Shown piece after piece: positions 60,401 through 63,900 of a DNA stretch of 64,000 nucleotides. The translations under genes were made by a program, and so were the position numbers. The notes under the pieces were generated by a model, which saw only the letters and a list, made by a program, of their open reading frames with translations, was not told the DNA's origin and did no database searches. Source of the stretch: Paratinospora sagittata (Eukaryota; Streptophyta; Magnoliopsida; Ranunculales; Menispermaceae). Location of the stretch: NCBI GenBank assembly GCA_035771175.1, contig CM069604.1, forward strand, positions 19,159,115-19,223,114, in the 5' to 3' direction. Each line of letters starts with the position of its first letter. Position 1 is the first letter of the stretch.

Positions 60401-63048
60401 GAGGGTTTATCTAGAATAAGGTCAAGAAATGCCGGCTTGAGTCCTGAAGTTAGCTACTTCATGCCAAGAAGTTAGAAACAAGTGTAAAGTGGAAGAATTA
60501 GTGCTTGATGTTTTATAGTGTAGGGTTTTTTCTGTACTTTTATGTATTACACCGAACCTAATTCATATACTCCTAGGACCCTAGCTTTGAGGGTTAGCAT
60601 TTTCTGATGTCCTTATTTTTGCTTTCGCATAGCATCAATTTGTTTGTTCAATCTCTAGCCAGTTTTTGTATGTCTTTGTTGGAGTGCATTTGACATGGTT
60701 TGCAATTATAGATTGAAGGATTCAACTAGAATGCTCTAAAGCATATCAAGATCCATATTTAGATATCGTCCTATAGTATAGCTGAAGCATTATTATTTTT
60801 GATTTTTGATTTTCTTGTTTATCTATATTTTTTAATTTCTTTTAATGAATATCATTAGTGGTCATAAACCTGAAGAATAACATTTTTAGGTTCTTGTCGA
60901 GGAACTTAATGCTAAGCAAGCTGAGAATGAGGTGGAAATTCGGGGACCTCCAGTGAATAAGGCATTTGATCATCAAGGGAATCCTACTAAGGTTTTGTTT
61001 TCCAGTTTCATTTTTATGCATTTGCTATTTTTTTTCTTGTTTAATATGATATTCTTATCTAGAGTTGGTCAAAAGTTGTATCGCAGCTATATTAAGGTTT
61101 AACTTTTTGTCTTGACAAAAAAAAAAGGTTGAACTTTTTGAACGTACAACATGTCTTATATGCTGTCTAATCTTTCTTTCTTGTCCTTCGCTCTCTGATC
61201 TTGACAAAATGAAAATTTCTTTGCATCATACATTCAACACTCCTCCCTCTTCTTACAATACTTTAGTTTGCATTATTAAGCAATCTCCAATATTCAAATT
61301 TGTTACCTTCTTTGATTCCTTGTGCTACTTTTATCAGGCTGCAGAGGGTTTTTGCCGCAAATACAATTTGCCGCTGGATGCATTGTTTAGGAAGGTTGAT
61401 GGTAAGCTTCTGAATTCATGTTTAGGATGTTTTTTTAATTTTATTTAATTATTTAATTATTTATTTTTCTGAATCTACCTTCATAATTTATCCATCGGGA
61501 TTTGCTGAATTACCTGCACGAGTCAGAAAGATTCTATGCGAATGTTTATGTCATTGTTTTACCAAGTAGATGAATTAGTGAGAATTCGTTGCAGTTTACT
61601 AGGAATAATTGTCTTGTATCATTTATTGGTACATGATACAAAAATCCTGATTCTACTCTGGTTTGTTGAAGGTTGATTAAATGATGAAGGAAAAGTCAGT
61701 TACTATTAGTTTTTCAGAAAATTCCTTGCTATTGTTCCTGTAGTGTATCTATGCCTTAGAACATTAGCCATTTAACTGATGTTTCTCTAGGCACAGATTT
61801 ATTTGCAATGGAGATCTACTTATGCTTGTTAAGCATTTGATTTCTTTTATTATTCCTTTGGGTGGCAATTCTGTGTGTTACATCCTGTTTGAACTAAGTA
61901 GTATTGGTTCCAGTTGTGCTGTCTTGATCAATCCAATTCAACCTCAAATGATTGAGCTTGTTATGGTAACATAGTCATCACTCAAGGTCCTTTTAACCAC
62001 TTAGAAAAAAATTAAAAGAAGAAAAAATGATCAATATTCGGTGAAAAAGAAATTGAAGAAGCAGTCTTCAGTTGTGAAGGTAAAAATGCACCAGGCTAGA
62101 TACTTGCAAAGGTTTGAACACAAGAGCACCACAACAACAAACCTTTGATACCAAGCTAGATTTTCAATACCTTGGTTTTATTATTAAAGAACAACGGAGA
62201 AGAGAAAGGAAGAAATGTATGAAGAAAAAGGGGGGGAGAAGAGGCTGCTGCTGCAGTTTTGTGAATCTTCTGCTTTTCCCAATTCCTTTATATCTATGAA
62301 AAAAGGTATGTAAAGTCTAAGATACCCTTATATATCTAAATACAACTATTGTGTATCTAAATAAACCCAAACACAAAAAAAAAAAAAAAATTACTTCTCA
62401 TGGGGTTCTCAACTCCATGTCGACTCATTGTATTTGAACATGAAAAAATTGGCTTGATAAGTAATTTTGATCATAATTCACAAGTACATATTCAATGTCT
62501 AAAATATTTGTTGCATAAAATTGATGACTTGGGTGTTATTTCCATTTTTCTTTTTTTCCTCTTCTTTGCGTTTTTGTTTTGGTCATCTTGAACTCTTGCT
62601 TTGCATCAAGAAGAAGAAGAAAGCTTATTGGTGGTTGTTTAGTTTAGGAAATTGTTACTGTATGAATTAAAACCAAAGACAAAAGATGGATTCAATGAGT
62701 TGATTTTTATTATTTTATGCTAACTTTATCTTGGGTTACTTCAATTCACAAGGCAACGTTTTAGCTACATATTGTCGTCCGAATTACAAGAAAGGTTAGG
62801 CAAGTGGATCCATGTTAATTTTTATAATTGTGGGCTGATTTTATTTTGGGCAACTTCATTTGGGTGGCATTCTTCTTAGCTACAACAAAGGAAAATCTAT
62901 ATTTAATGATCCATTTTTAACCTTTTCTTAGGAAGTGTACTGGGATAATTTGATCTTCTATTAAATCTTTGCCATTGACATCTTTTTAACAGGAAGGACA
63001 GAGTATGTTTATGTTCAAGTGAAGGAGTCTGTACGATTCGCTTTGGAG
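3198..63048 (+). CDS. EDD1: Organellar glycyl-tRNA synthetase, alpha-beta fusion (5' half of gene, 17 exons)
   Basis: The enzyme charges tRNA-Gly with glycine using ATP, in plastids and mitochondria; this bacterial-type alpha2beta2 enzyme is a single fused chain in plants. Seventeen exons join in frame to 521 codons; the Arabidopsis protein is about 1,070 residues, so roughly half is here. Residues 1-72 contain no acidic residue and are rich in Ser/Arg/Lys, like a transit peptide. Residues about 84-375 match the GlyRS alpha chain: [19 protein letters not shown], the stretch [10 protein letters not shown], the class II motif 3-like ITYGLERI, and the [10 protein letters not shown] helix region. 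From residue about 396 the beta chain begins ([29 protein letters not shown]). The start is the first ATG of the leader frame; a second Met lies two codons on. All introns are GT-AG and no stop interrupts the reading. The remaining beta part and anticodon-binding region lie past the right edge. Confidence 0.95.
3592..6556 (-). mobile_element. 5'-truncated L1-type LINE (copy A) in intron 1
   Basis: Antisense to EDD1. The 3' end is an A-rich tail (read on the - strand) near 3592-3610; the 5' end at about 6556 falls inside ORF2, so ORF1 and the endonuclease are missing. Target duplications cannot be told from the surrounding ATTT repeats. Confidence 0.85.
3708..6550 (-). pseudogene. LINE ORF2 remnant: reverse transcriptase and C-terminal zinc motif (copy A)
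   Basis: Segments in several frames give, in order, [20 protein letters not shown] (6180-6500), the APGPDGF block (5919-6143), [19 protein letters not shown] with the RT active site FADDC (5148-5894), the thumb region [10 protein letters not shown] (4931-5161), and a C-terminal [18 protein letters not shown] zinc motif (3842-4870). At least three frame changes and several stops make it non-functional. The two active-site Asp residues are still present. Confidence 0.85.
6557..7112. other. Intron 1 segment without recognised feature
   Basis: AT-rich sequence. No coding pattern or terminal repeat recognised on either strand. Confidence 0.5.
7128..7346 (-). mobile_element. tRNA-derived SINE with target duplication
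   Basis: On the - strand it starts ATGGAGTTGGTGCAATTGG (A-box-like) and then GGTTCCAAGTTCAATTC (B-box-like), and ends TTTCTTCTCAAAAAAAA plus a TA run. The 15-bp sequence ACATCTACAATATAT flanks it on both sides (7113-7127 and 7347-7361). The tail resembles that of the LINEs here, so they could have supplied its machinery. Confidence 0.8.
7362..7974. other. Intron 1 segment with scattered GATTC motifs
   Basis: AT-rich with several GATTC/GAATC words (for example 7410-7490 and 7895-7975), recalling the GATTC-rich element at 11267-16442. No termini were found, so no element is called. Confidence 0.35.
7975..10040 (-). pseudogene. LINE ORF1 fragment (copy A')
   Basis: Read from about 10030 down: a basic N-terminus ([13 protein letters not shown]), a domain with [19 protein letters not shown] and [18 protein letters not shown] (9160-9801), then a DUF4283-like RNA-binding block [10 protein letters not shown]...GNVADICGG (8408-9010). 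A TAG at 8408-8410 follows GVDFH, after which matching sequence continues ([15 protein letters not shown]) down to about 7980. It closely parallels ORF1 of the full-length LINE at 43253-45540. Both ends of the LINE are missing. It could be part of the same insertion as copy A (3592-6556), with the middle lost. Confidence 0.8.
10041..10630. other. Intron 1 segment without recognised feature
   Basis: AT-rich intron sequence with no coding pattern or repeat boundary that I can support. Confidence 0.5.
10635..10807 (+). mobile_element. 5'-shortened tRNA-type SINE
   Basis: Contains a B-box-like GAGAGTTCGAATCGG, then GTGCCCCGGAGAGATTAGTAGG, and ends GCCAATCTC plus a run of A followed by GAAA repeats. 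AAGAAAGAGA occurs on both sides (about 10614 and 10808), but the GAAA microsatellite makes the duplication ambiguous. Confidence 0.55.
10820..11235 (+). mobile_element. LINE 3'-end fragment (copy J)
   Basis: In the + frame there is a match to the LINE C-terminal pattern (VFVVVLSI, a stop, [12 protein letters not shown]), followed by LSKGYG in another frame and a tail TTTCTCATAAAAAA near 11218. It is heavily 5'-truncated and degenerate. Confidence 0.6.
11593..15191 (-). pseudogene. LINE ORF2, endonuclease-RT-zinc motif (copy B)
   Basis: Starts [19 protein letters not shown], the APE-type endonuclease N-terminus with Asn, and continues through ALQEIK. The RT is largely one frame (12712-13755): [47 protein letters not shown], and FADDCLFF with intact Asp pair. 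The C-terminal [18 protein letters not shown] zinc motif follows (11649-12218). At least six frame changes make it a pseudogene. Confidence 0.85.
15223..15890 (-). pseudogene. LINE ORF1 C-terminal remnant (copy B)
   Basis: Encodes [19 protein letters not shown] then an acidic/Ser-rich stretch including [12 protein letters not shown], parallel to the ORF1 C-terminus of the full-length copy ([17 protein letters not shown]). It ends at a TGA near 15224, 12-13 codons before the ORF2 Met. Confidence 0.7.
16452..16945. other. End of intron 1 before exon 2
   Basis: AT-rich intron sequence leading to the exon 2 acceptor; nothing else recognised. Confidence 0.5.
16946..16996 (+). CDS. EDD1: EDD1 exon 2 (codons 94-110)
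   Basis: Encodes [17 protein letters not shown], the alpha-chain N-terminal helix. Acceptor tatag, donor GTAGTA, phase 0 on both sides. It lies 13.5 kb after exon 1. The Cys in MQCSNTE stands where I recall Pro in plant and bacterial homologues. Confidence 0.93.
16997..17605. other. Intron 2
   Basis: 609-bp T-rich intron with GT-AG ends and no recognised element. Confidence 0.8.
17606..17673 (+). CDS. EDD1: EDD1 exon 3 (codons 111-132 plus 2 nt)
   Basis: Encodes the conserved [20 protein letters not shown] segment. Acceptor ttcag, donor GTAAGT. The split Ala codon (GC|G) is completed by exon 4. Gln after MN replaces a Pro I recall in homologues. Confidence 0.94.
17674..18179. other. 5' part of intron 3
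   Basis: Ordinary intron sequence; no recognised element. Confidence 0.5.
18180..18400 (-). mobile_element. Small LINE ORF2 fragment
   Basis: On the - strand it reads SRHRV, a stop, [18 protein letters not shown] and KFVHSLYP...VRLKVG...FKFWEDIW, the region upstream of the zinc motif in the L1 copies here. Both ends of the LINE are missing. Confidence 0.7.
18520..18620 (+). mobile_element. SINE 3' part with short target duplication
   Basis: Shares GGATTAGTCGGGC and GGATACCACTGAATTATC plus poly(A) with the SINEs at 19129 and 54256. CATATCTCT flanks it at 18511-18519 and 18621-18629. Confidence 0.6.
18745..18912 (+). mobile_element. Au-like SINE
   Basis: Contains GCTTGGTGCAATGGTAAGG (A-box), GGTCATGTGGTTGAATC (B-box), and a 3' part GAGCCTGGTGCATTAGGTTT that resembles the Au SINE family of plants. 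It is diverged and no target duplication is clear. Confidence 0.65.
18965..19440 (-). mobile_element. RTE-type LINE 3' end, split by a SINE
   Basis: On the - strand 19440-19310 reads [20 protein letters not shown], and after the SINE 19128-18965 reads [19 protein letters not shown] and then EEANLCSRP. This matches the C-terminus of plant RTE retrotransposons (RRPLDAP..., TIKKDM...). The extreme 3' end carries TTGAGTTGAG repeats. Confidence 0.6.
19129..19305 (-). mobile_element. tRNA-derived SINE inside the RTE fragment
   Basis: On the - strand: GGTTGGCCAAGTGGCTCAAG (A-box), GGTCACAAGTTCAACTC (B-box), GGTGTCTCCC, and the end GGTTATCAAAAAAAA. Same family as 54256-54472. It separates two halves of one RTE coding stretch. 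Confidence 0.75.
19441..20301. other. 3' part of intron 3
   Basis: AT-rich intron sequence up to exon 4; no element recognised. Confidence 0.5.
20302..20383 (+). CDS. EDD1: EDD1 exon 4 (codons 133-160)
   Basis: Encodes [18 protein letters not shown] followed by [10 protein letters not shown], the substrate-binding motif 2 region. Acceptor aatag, donor GTTGAA. Confidence 0.95.
20415..20473 (+). repeat. Compound trinucleotide microsatellite in intron 4
   Basis: Runs of AGT/GGT followed by about seven AAT units inside the 159-bp intron 4. It makes up about a third of that intron. Confidence 0.85.
20543..20606 (+). CDS. EDD1: EDD1 exon 5 (codons 161-181 plus 1 nt)
   Basis: Encodes [21 protein letters not shown]. 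Acceptor ctcag, donor GTATTC, phase 1. It is separated from exon 4 by only 159 bp. Confidence 0.94.
20607..20978. other. 5' part of intron 5
   Basis: Ordinary AT-rich intron sequence with no recognised element. Confidence 0.5.
20995..21013 (+). mobile_element. Minimal tail-only retroposition insert
   Basis: Only ACTTTC plus 13 A residues lie between two exact 16-bp copies of AACTTGTTAAGATACT (20979-20994 and 21014-21029). This is what target-primed reverse transcription leaves when the copy is truncated to almost nothing but its tail. Confidence 0.7.
21145..22260 (-). mobile_element. LINE ORF2 3' part
   Basis: On the - strand it reads [18 protein letters not shown] near 22240, then [17 protein letters not shown] (21772-22101) and further C-terminal pieces, with a tail at about 21145-21168. 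The RT is missing. It may be the 3' end of the broken LINE whose ORF1 lies at 26170-30378. Confidence 0.65.
22250..22990 (-). pseudogene. Ty3/gypsy Gag remnant
   Basis: On the - strand [14 protein letters not shown] (residues 14-27 of the frame ending 22987) is a perfect C-X2-C-X4-H-X4-C zinc knuckle. Downstream in another frame is [17 protein letters not shown]...[12 protein letters not shown], as in plant Ty3/gypsy Gag C-termini. Two frames are needed, so it is broken. No protease or pol follows. Confidence 0.65.
22991..23744 (-). mobile_element. Probable non-coding part of the gypsy remnant
   Basis: No ORF. On the - strand GGAAGCCTTGTCCCCGGTAA (near 23370-23390) recalls the 'tccccggcaac' words of plant gypsy untranslated regions. 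T-rich low-complexity sequence lies at 23010-23105. No LTR ends identified. Confidence 0.35.
23745..25682 (+). mobile_element. 5'-truncated L1-type LINE (copy F), sense to EDD1
   Basis: Begins inside the RT and ends with TTTCTTCTCAAAAAATAAAA and further A-rich repeats at 25641-25681. It interrupts the antisense LINE, whose ORF2 start lies just to the right. Confidence 0.8.
23756..25455 (+). pseudogene. LINE ORF2 remnant: RT, thumb, zinc motif (copy F)
   Basis: A 294-residue open stretch starts [14 protein letters not shown]. The RT active site reads YANDTLFLL, with Asn where an Asp is required. Then come [10 protein letters not shown] and [16 protein letters not shown], with a G homopolymer at 24293-24306. 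Later frames give [19 protein letters not shown], the zinc motif (24760-25275), and [15 protein letters not shown] at the end. Several frameshifts. Confidence 0.8.
25683..25836 (-). pseudogene. LINE ORF2 endonuclease N-terminus (copy H)
   Basis: [20 protein letters not shown] and, further on, [12 protein letters not shown] in a second frame match the start of the APE-type endonuclease in copies B and C. It ends abruptly at the A-rich tail of copy F. Confidence 0.7.
25837..26169. other. Probable ORF1-ORF2 spacer of LINE copy H
   Basis: No frame is recognised between the acidic ORF1 tail and the ORF2 start. It could hold degenerate ORF1 C-terminal sequence. Confidence 0.35.
26170..26551 (-). 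pseudogene. LINE ORF1 C-terminal acidic tail (copy H)
   Basis: A Ser/Asp/Glu-rich frame (26300-26542: [31 protein letters not shown]), like the acidic C-terminal parts of ORF1 in copies B and C. It is separated from the rest of ORF1 by the LTR-like block. Confidence 0.5.
27398..27690. repeat. About four 71-74-bp imperfect tandem repeats with GCGC palindromes
   Basis: Units start near 27398, 27472, 27543 and 27614. Each carries one or two CTAGCGCGCTGG-type words; one is the perfect 12-bp palindrome CTAGCGCGCTAG (27475-27486). They lie in the LTR-like block. Confidence 0.7.
27776..28229 (+). mobile_element. LINE 3' end (copy G) with 13-bp target duplication
   Basis: Encodes the LINE C-terminus ([34 protein letters not shown]) and ends in poly(A) at 28218-28228. 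TACTTTCATAGGA flanks it at 27763-27775 and 28230-28242. The open frame is intact for 92 codons, so the insertion is fairly young. Confidence 0.85.
28626..30378 (-). pseudogene. LINE ORF1, N-terminal and middle part (copy H)
   Basis: The first 202-codon frame (29770-30378) holds [20 protein letters not shown] and [20 protein letters not shown], the same N-terminal domain as in the other ORF1 copies. Next (29328-29580) is the DUF4283-like block [20 protein letters not shown]. The 28623-29324 frame is a charged C-terminal region ([21 protein letters not shown]). Frames shift between the blocks. Confidence 0.7.
30797..30852 (+). CDS. EDD1: EDD1 exon 6 (codons 182-200)
   Basis: Encodes [29 protein letters not shown] is a hallmark of the GlyRS alpha chain. 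Acceptor ggcag, donor GTAATG. It follows the 10.2-kb intron 5. Confidence 0.95.
30853..31494. other. 5' part of intron 6
   Basis: AT-rich, no recognised element. Confidence 0.5.
31510..31603 (-). mobile_element. Short retroposon-like insert
   Basis: About 94 bp with a T run at its left end (poly(A) on the - strand), flanked by ACATATAATTTTTT on both sides (31495-31508 and 31604-31617). The body is not recognised. Confidence 0.5.
31618..32377. other. 3' part of intron 6
   Basis: AT-rich intron sequence; no recognised element. Confidence 0.5.
32378..32455 (+). CDS. EDD1: EDD1 exon 7 (codons 201-226)
   Basis: Encodes [18 protein letters not shown] then TQFTYFQQ, highly conserved active-site residues. 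Acceptor aatag, donor GTACCT, phase 0. Confidence 0.95.
32670..32744 (+). CDS. EDD1: EDD1 exon 8 (codons 227-251)
   Basis: Encodes [20 protein letters not shown] plus LMLLQ; YGLERI is class II motif 3 with the catalytic Arg. The acceptor follows a long T-rich tract at 32641-32666. Donor GTAGAC. Confidence 0.95.
32857..32927 (+). CDS. EDD1: EDD1 exon 9 (codons 252-274 plus 2 nt)
   Basis: Encodes [20 protein letters not shown] then LEN. The donor must be GA|GTAAAT, because read-through would meet TAA at once; the split Glu codon is completed by exon 10 to give NEKEM. Confidence 0.94.
32928..34464. other. 5' part of intron 9
   Basis: No element recognised. A basic stretch ([11 protein letters not shown]) in the + frame 32858-33400 is a continuation of the intron-9 reading frame and has no support as coding sequence. 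Confidence 0.4.
34465..36905 (+). mobile_element. 5'-truncated L1-type LINE (copy E), sense to EDD1
   Basis: Starts inside ORF2 at [15 protein letters not shown] and ends with TTTCTTGTAAAAAAATAAAA near 36865-36905. The tail stops about 30 nt before exon 10. Highly degenerate with many frame changes. Confidence 0.8.
34472..36716 (+). pseudogene. LINE ORF2 remnant (copy E)
   Basis: Order of pieces: [44 protein letters not shown] (34751-34987), FVDDVVFFV at about 35210, [14 protein letters not shown] (35405-35662), [13 protein letters not shown]...LGNG (35716-36024), and [11 protein letters not shown]...[15 protein letters not shown] (36378-36716). A T homopolymer at 36453-36468 disturbs the zinc-motif region. 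Confidence 0.75.
36935..37051 (+). CDS. EDD1: EDD1 exon 10 (codons 275-313 plus 2 nt)
   Basis: Encodes [20 protein letters not shown] and [19 protein letters not shown], a helical part of the alpha chain. Acceptor ttgcag, donor GTATGT. The upstream intron ends with only about 30 nt of non-LINE sequence before this exon. Confidence 0.94.
37172..37273 (+). CDS. EDD1: EDD1 exon 11 (codons 314-347 plus 2 nt)
   Basis: Encodes [17 protein letters not shown] and [13 protein letters not shown], with CVV between them where homologues I recall have a Gly first. Acceptor gttag, donor GTGAGA. Confidence 0.94.
37274..38134. other. 5' part of intron 11
   Basis: AT-rich with no recognised element. Confidence 0.5.
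39555..43256 (-). pseudogene. LINE ORF2: APE endonuclease, RT, zinc motif (copy C)
   Basis: The endonuclease starts [13 protein letters not shown] (43217) with Lys where Asn is usual, then [19 protein letters not shown] where relatives have Asp, and SDHWPV. A one-base loss near 42650 and a gain near 42370 shift a short stretch. The RT (40914-41804) has [28 protein letters not shown] and YVDDCLFFI with both Asp. The C-terminus (39555-40376) has [18 protein letters not shown] and ends [19 protein letters not shown]. Five in-frame stops remain. Nuclease residues and stops both argue that it is dead. Confidence 0.9.
43253..45540 (-). pseudogene. LINE ORF1 (copy C)
   Basis: A basic Arg/Ser-rich N-terminus (45265-45540) is followed, after one TGA, by 395 codons (44071-45258). 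These hold the N-terminal domain [19 protein letters not shown] with [18 protein letters not shown], then the DUF4283-like [19 protein letters not shown] and [19 protein letters not shown] frameshift near 44080 and a TAG at 43970-43972 (after GVDFN) precede a basic segment ([14 protein letters not shown]) and an acidic tail with [12 protein letters not shown]. No CCHC knuckle is seen. The final TGA overlaps an ATG of the ORF2 frame (ATGA at 43256-43253). Confidence 0.85.
45913..46948. other. 3' part of intron 11
   Basis: AT-rich intron sequence leading to exon 12; no recognised element. Confidence 0.5.
46949..47075 (+). CDS. EDD1: EDD1 exon 12 (codons 348-390)
   Basis: Encodes [20 protein letters not shown], the end of the alpha part, then the weakly conserved linker to the beta part ([17 protein letters not shown]). 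Acceptor gagcag, donor GTTAGC. It follows the 9.7-kb intron 11. Confidence 0.92.
47076..47715. other. 5' part of intron 12
   Basis: Ordinary intron sequence with a run of about 24 T at 47367-47391; no element called. Confidence 0.5.
47721..50561 (-). mobile_element. Solo LTR, probably Ty3/gypsy (2.84 kb)
   Basis: Starts TGTCACGACCC and ends GGCATTACA on the + strand, flanked by the exact 5-bp AAGTT (47716-47720 and 50562-50566). No gag or pol lies inside, so internal recombination has left one LTR. On the - strand it would start TGTAATGCCCGTACC and end GGGTCGTGACA, the usual form for such plant gypsy LTRs, so - is the likelier orientation. A 16-A run (- strand) at about 47900 may mark the R-region. 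Confidence 0.8.
50567..50859. other. Intron 12 segment
   Basis: AT-rich; nothing recognised. Confidence 0.5.
51045..53712 (-). mobile_element. 5'-truncated L1-type LINE (copy D)
   Basis: Poly(A) tail (T run at 51046-51057 followed by GACAAGAAAC) and a 5' end inside ORF2. The 7-bp GTTGGCA flanks it (51038-51044 and 53713-53719). It is inserted into the older + strand LINE. Confidence 0.85.
51226..53700 (-). pseudogene. LINE ORF2 remnant (copy D)
   Basis: Order of pieces: [20 protein letters not shown] (53640-53700), [20 protein letters not shown] (52985-53518), [18 protein letters not shown] and FANDCLFLL (52517-52957), then a 450-codon frame (51226-52578) with [27 protein letters not shown] and [18 protein letters not shown]. 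The active site has FAND instead of F/YADD, so the RT is dead. Only a few frame breaks; relatively young. Confidence 0.85.
54060..54238 (+). mobile_element. RTE 3'-end fragment
   Basis: AAGAAAGATATAACTACATG at 54121-54140 is almost identical to a stretch of the RTE fragment near 63290-63900 (63766-63784) and encodes the same KKDITTC block. Short and degenerate. Confidence 0.5.
54256..54472 (-). mobile_element. tRNA-derived SINE with 17-bp target duplication
   Basis: On the - strand: TGGCTGAGTGGCTCGGG (A-box), GGTCACGAGTTCGACTC (B-box), GGTGTCTCCCGCTC, end GTTGTCAAAAATT plus TTTAA-type repeats and an A run. AATATTATTTATTATAT flanks it (54239-54255 and 54473-54489). The best-preserved member of its family here. 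Confidence 0.85.
54490..54863. other. End of intron 12
   Basis: AT-rich intron sequence before exon 13; nothing recognised. Confidence 0.5.
54864..54947 (+). CDS. EDD1: EDD1 exon 13 (codons 391-418)
   Basis: Encodes [20 protein letters not shown] plus [21 protein letters not shown] is the start of the GlyRS beta chain. Acceptor aatag, donor GTAAGT. Confidence 0.95.
54987..55197 (+). repeat. Tandem duplication of about 106 bp in intron 13
   Basis: Two diverged copies, each with GCACGATTTATTTCTTGG, ATGTGTCCCAAATTA and TGTGTGTGACA, start about 54987 and 55093. They make up two thirds of the 315-bp intron. Confidence 0.85.
55263..55349 (+). CDS. EDD1: EDD1 exon 14 (codons 419-447)
   Basis: Encodes the beta-chain segment [20 protein letters not shown] and AWGTPRRLA; the GTPRRLA motif is typical. 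Acceptor tgcag, donor GTATAT, phase 0. Confidence 0.94.
55350..55587. other. 5' part of intron 14
   Basis: AT-rich with GTAT repeats at 55525-55550; no element. Confidence 0.5.
55603..55765 (-). mobile_element. Au-like SINE with 15-bp target duplication
   Basis: On the - strand: AGGTTACTCCATTGTGACAT, GGTCACAGATTCAAATATGG (B-box), AACAGCATCTCCAAAACAGA, GGTAAGGTTGTGTACATCACCC and GAACCTCGTAC, the order of the Au SINE. TTCAACAACTTATCT flanks it (55588-55602 and 55766-55780). Confidence 0.85.
55781..56029. other. Intron 14 segment
   Basis: AT-rich; nothing recognised. Confidence 0.5.
56030..57330 (-). mobile_element. Ty1/copia element remnant: RT-RNase H and 3' LTR
   Basis: On the - strand the pol part runs from about 57240 to 56285 and is followed by the purine tract CTTGAGAGGGAG and an LTR starting TGTTAGAAATAGC at 56268. 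The LTR extends to roughly 56030. A related LTR-like piece lies at 62097-62390. Confidence 0.7.
56285..57240 (-). pseudogene. Ty1/copia RT-RNase H remnant
   Basis: Reads [18 protein letters not shown], then [32 protein letters not shown], and finally the RNase H C-terminus [20 protein letters not shown] and FCSKLGMF. The RT motif is VND instead of VDD. Several in-frame stops. Confidence 0.75.
57331..57889. other. Intron 14 segment between copia pieces
   Basis: AT-rich without a recognised frame. Confidence 0.4.
57890..58629 (-). mobile_element. Copia 5' LTR, primer-binding site and leader
   Basis: The LTR is 58382-58629 with termini TGTTG...CAACA on the - strand. Directly next to it lies TGGTATCAGAG (58371-58381 on the - strand), complementary to initiator tRNA-Met, the copia primer-binding site. 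The leader continues to about 57890 and has GA-rich and CAACAG-rich low-complexity sequence. No gag frame is recognised. Confidence 0.75.
58371..58381 (-). promoter_or_regulatory. Retroelement primer-binding site
   Basis: TGGTATCAGAG on the - strand, complementary to the 3' end of initiator tRNA-Met, abutting the LTR end. Confidence 0.8.
58630..59083 (+). mobile_element. Copia pol 3' end, polypurine tract and 3' LTR
   Basis: The + frame reads [19 protein letters not shown] and [19 protein letters not shown], the RNase H C-terminus, then TTTGAGGGGGAG and an LTR 58827-59083 (TGTCGCGG...TACAACA). This LTR is the same family as 58382-58629 but in the opposite direction. Confidence 0.8.
59084..60889. 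other. 3' part of intron 14
   Basis: 1.8 kb with no coding pattern, termini or repeat that I can support. Confidence 0.4.
60890..60991 (+). CDS. EDD1: EDD1 exon 15 (codons 448-481)
   Basis: Encodes [20 protein letters not shown] and [14 protein letters not shown], typical of the beta chain. Acceptor tttag, donor GTTTTG. Confidence 0.94.
61110..61124 (+). mobile_element. Minimal tail-only retroposition insert in intron 15
   Basis: TCTTGAC plus A residues lie between AAGGTTTAACTTTTTG (61094-61109) and AAGGTTGAACTTTTTG (61125-61140), a 16-bp duplication with one mismatch. Confidence 0.6.
61338..61401 (+). CDS. EDD1: EDD1 exon 16 (codons 482-502 plus 1 nt)
   Basis: Encodes [21 protein letters not shown]. 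Acceptor atcag, donor GTAAGC. The split Gly codon is completed in exon 17. Confidence 0.93.
61402..62040. other. 5' part of intron 16
   Basis: AT-rich; no element recognised. Confidence 0.5.
62041..62096 (+). mobile_element. Tiny L1-type LINE fragment
   Basis: Encodes [18 protein letters not shown], matching the [11 protein letters not shown]...KAPG block upstream of the RT in the other copies. Cut off at both sides. Confidence 0.55.
62097..62390 (-). mobile_element. Copia-LTR-like fragment
   Basis: Shares the order 'ATACCTTGG...AAAGAAC...GAAGAA...TATATATCTAAATACA' with the LTR at 56030-56268. TTTGATACCA near 62137 resembles a primer-binding site on the - strand. Confidence 0.45.
62391..62992. 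other. 3' part of intron 16
   Basis: AT-rich intron sequence before exon 17; nothing recognised. Confidence 0.5.
62993..63048 (+). CDS. EDD1: EDD1 exon 17 (codons 503-521)
   Basis: Encodes [19 protein letters not shown]. Acceptor aacag, donor GTTCAA. I find no further exon before the right edge; the conserved beta segment that should follow is absent from 63049-64000. Confidence 0.9.
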
Positions 63049-63289
63049 GTTCAACTTCTACCTTTGTTTTTCTCCATGACAATGAGAAATAACATATTTT
63101 CATGTTTAGATATTTTCTTCCTATATATATTTTCATCCATTTCAATAGGGAACATTTCTTCAATATAGCTATTAATCTTTTCATATGTTTTATATTACTA
63201 AGTTGAGTCATCGAATTCGAAATTGTTTCATTGAAGTACAAAAGAAATTGTTATTTTAGAAAATAATATGCTAGTTCTATCTGTCTCTT

Positions 63290-63900
63290 TTAGGTATTCG
63301 AGATCCATATTCATCAAGGAGAAATAGGTAAAGATGTAAATCATAAAGTTAAAGCAAAATGGGTTAAATGTAGCAGTGCTTTTGGAGAATTATATGATTG
63401 ATGCACTCCATTGAAGTTGAATGGAAAATTTTATAAAACCTTGCTATAAGGCTAGCTATGCTATATGGAACAAAATGTTCTCCAATAAAGAATCAACATG
63501 TGAACAAACTAAGTGTAATGAAAATTTGTATATTAAAATGTATATGCAGTAAAATATTAAAAGATAAAATTATAAATGAATATATATTCGAGAAATGGTA
63601 GGAGTGGCCCCATTTGAAGATAAAATGAGAGAAAATCAATTCAGGTGGTTTGGACAAATATAATGAAAGCCTTTAGATGTGCCAATTAGGAAGAAGAACC
63701 TATTAACAATCCACATTAACGATAAAGGTAGAGGAAGAATTAAAATCACATGGTTAGAAATAATTAAGAAAGATATAACTACTTGTAATTTAAGAGTAGA
63801 CTTAGCCCCTTAATTAAGTTGAGTATAGGAGGAAGCAAATTCATGTAGTCGACCCCATGTAGTTGGGAAGGGCTTAGTTGAAGGCCAAGTGGGACGTTAC
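63290..63900 (+). mobile_element. RTE-type LINE C-terminal fragment
   Basis: Frames in the + direction give KAKWVKCSSAFGELYD, PLKLNGKFYKTLL, NQHVNKLSVMKI, FRWFGQI, KPLDVPIRKKN and ITWLEIIKKDITT, in the order of plant RTE C-termini. It ends with the TCGACCCCATGTAGTTGGGA word (63849-63868) typical of RTE 3' regions. Confidence 0.75.

Noticed and set aside
63296..63400. Possible exon 18 acceptor (TTTTAG|GTATTCG)
   Set aside because: The downstream reading does not match the GlyRS beta chain and belongs to an RTE fragment.
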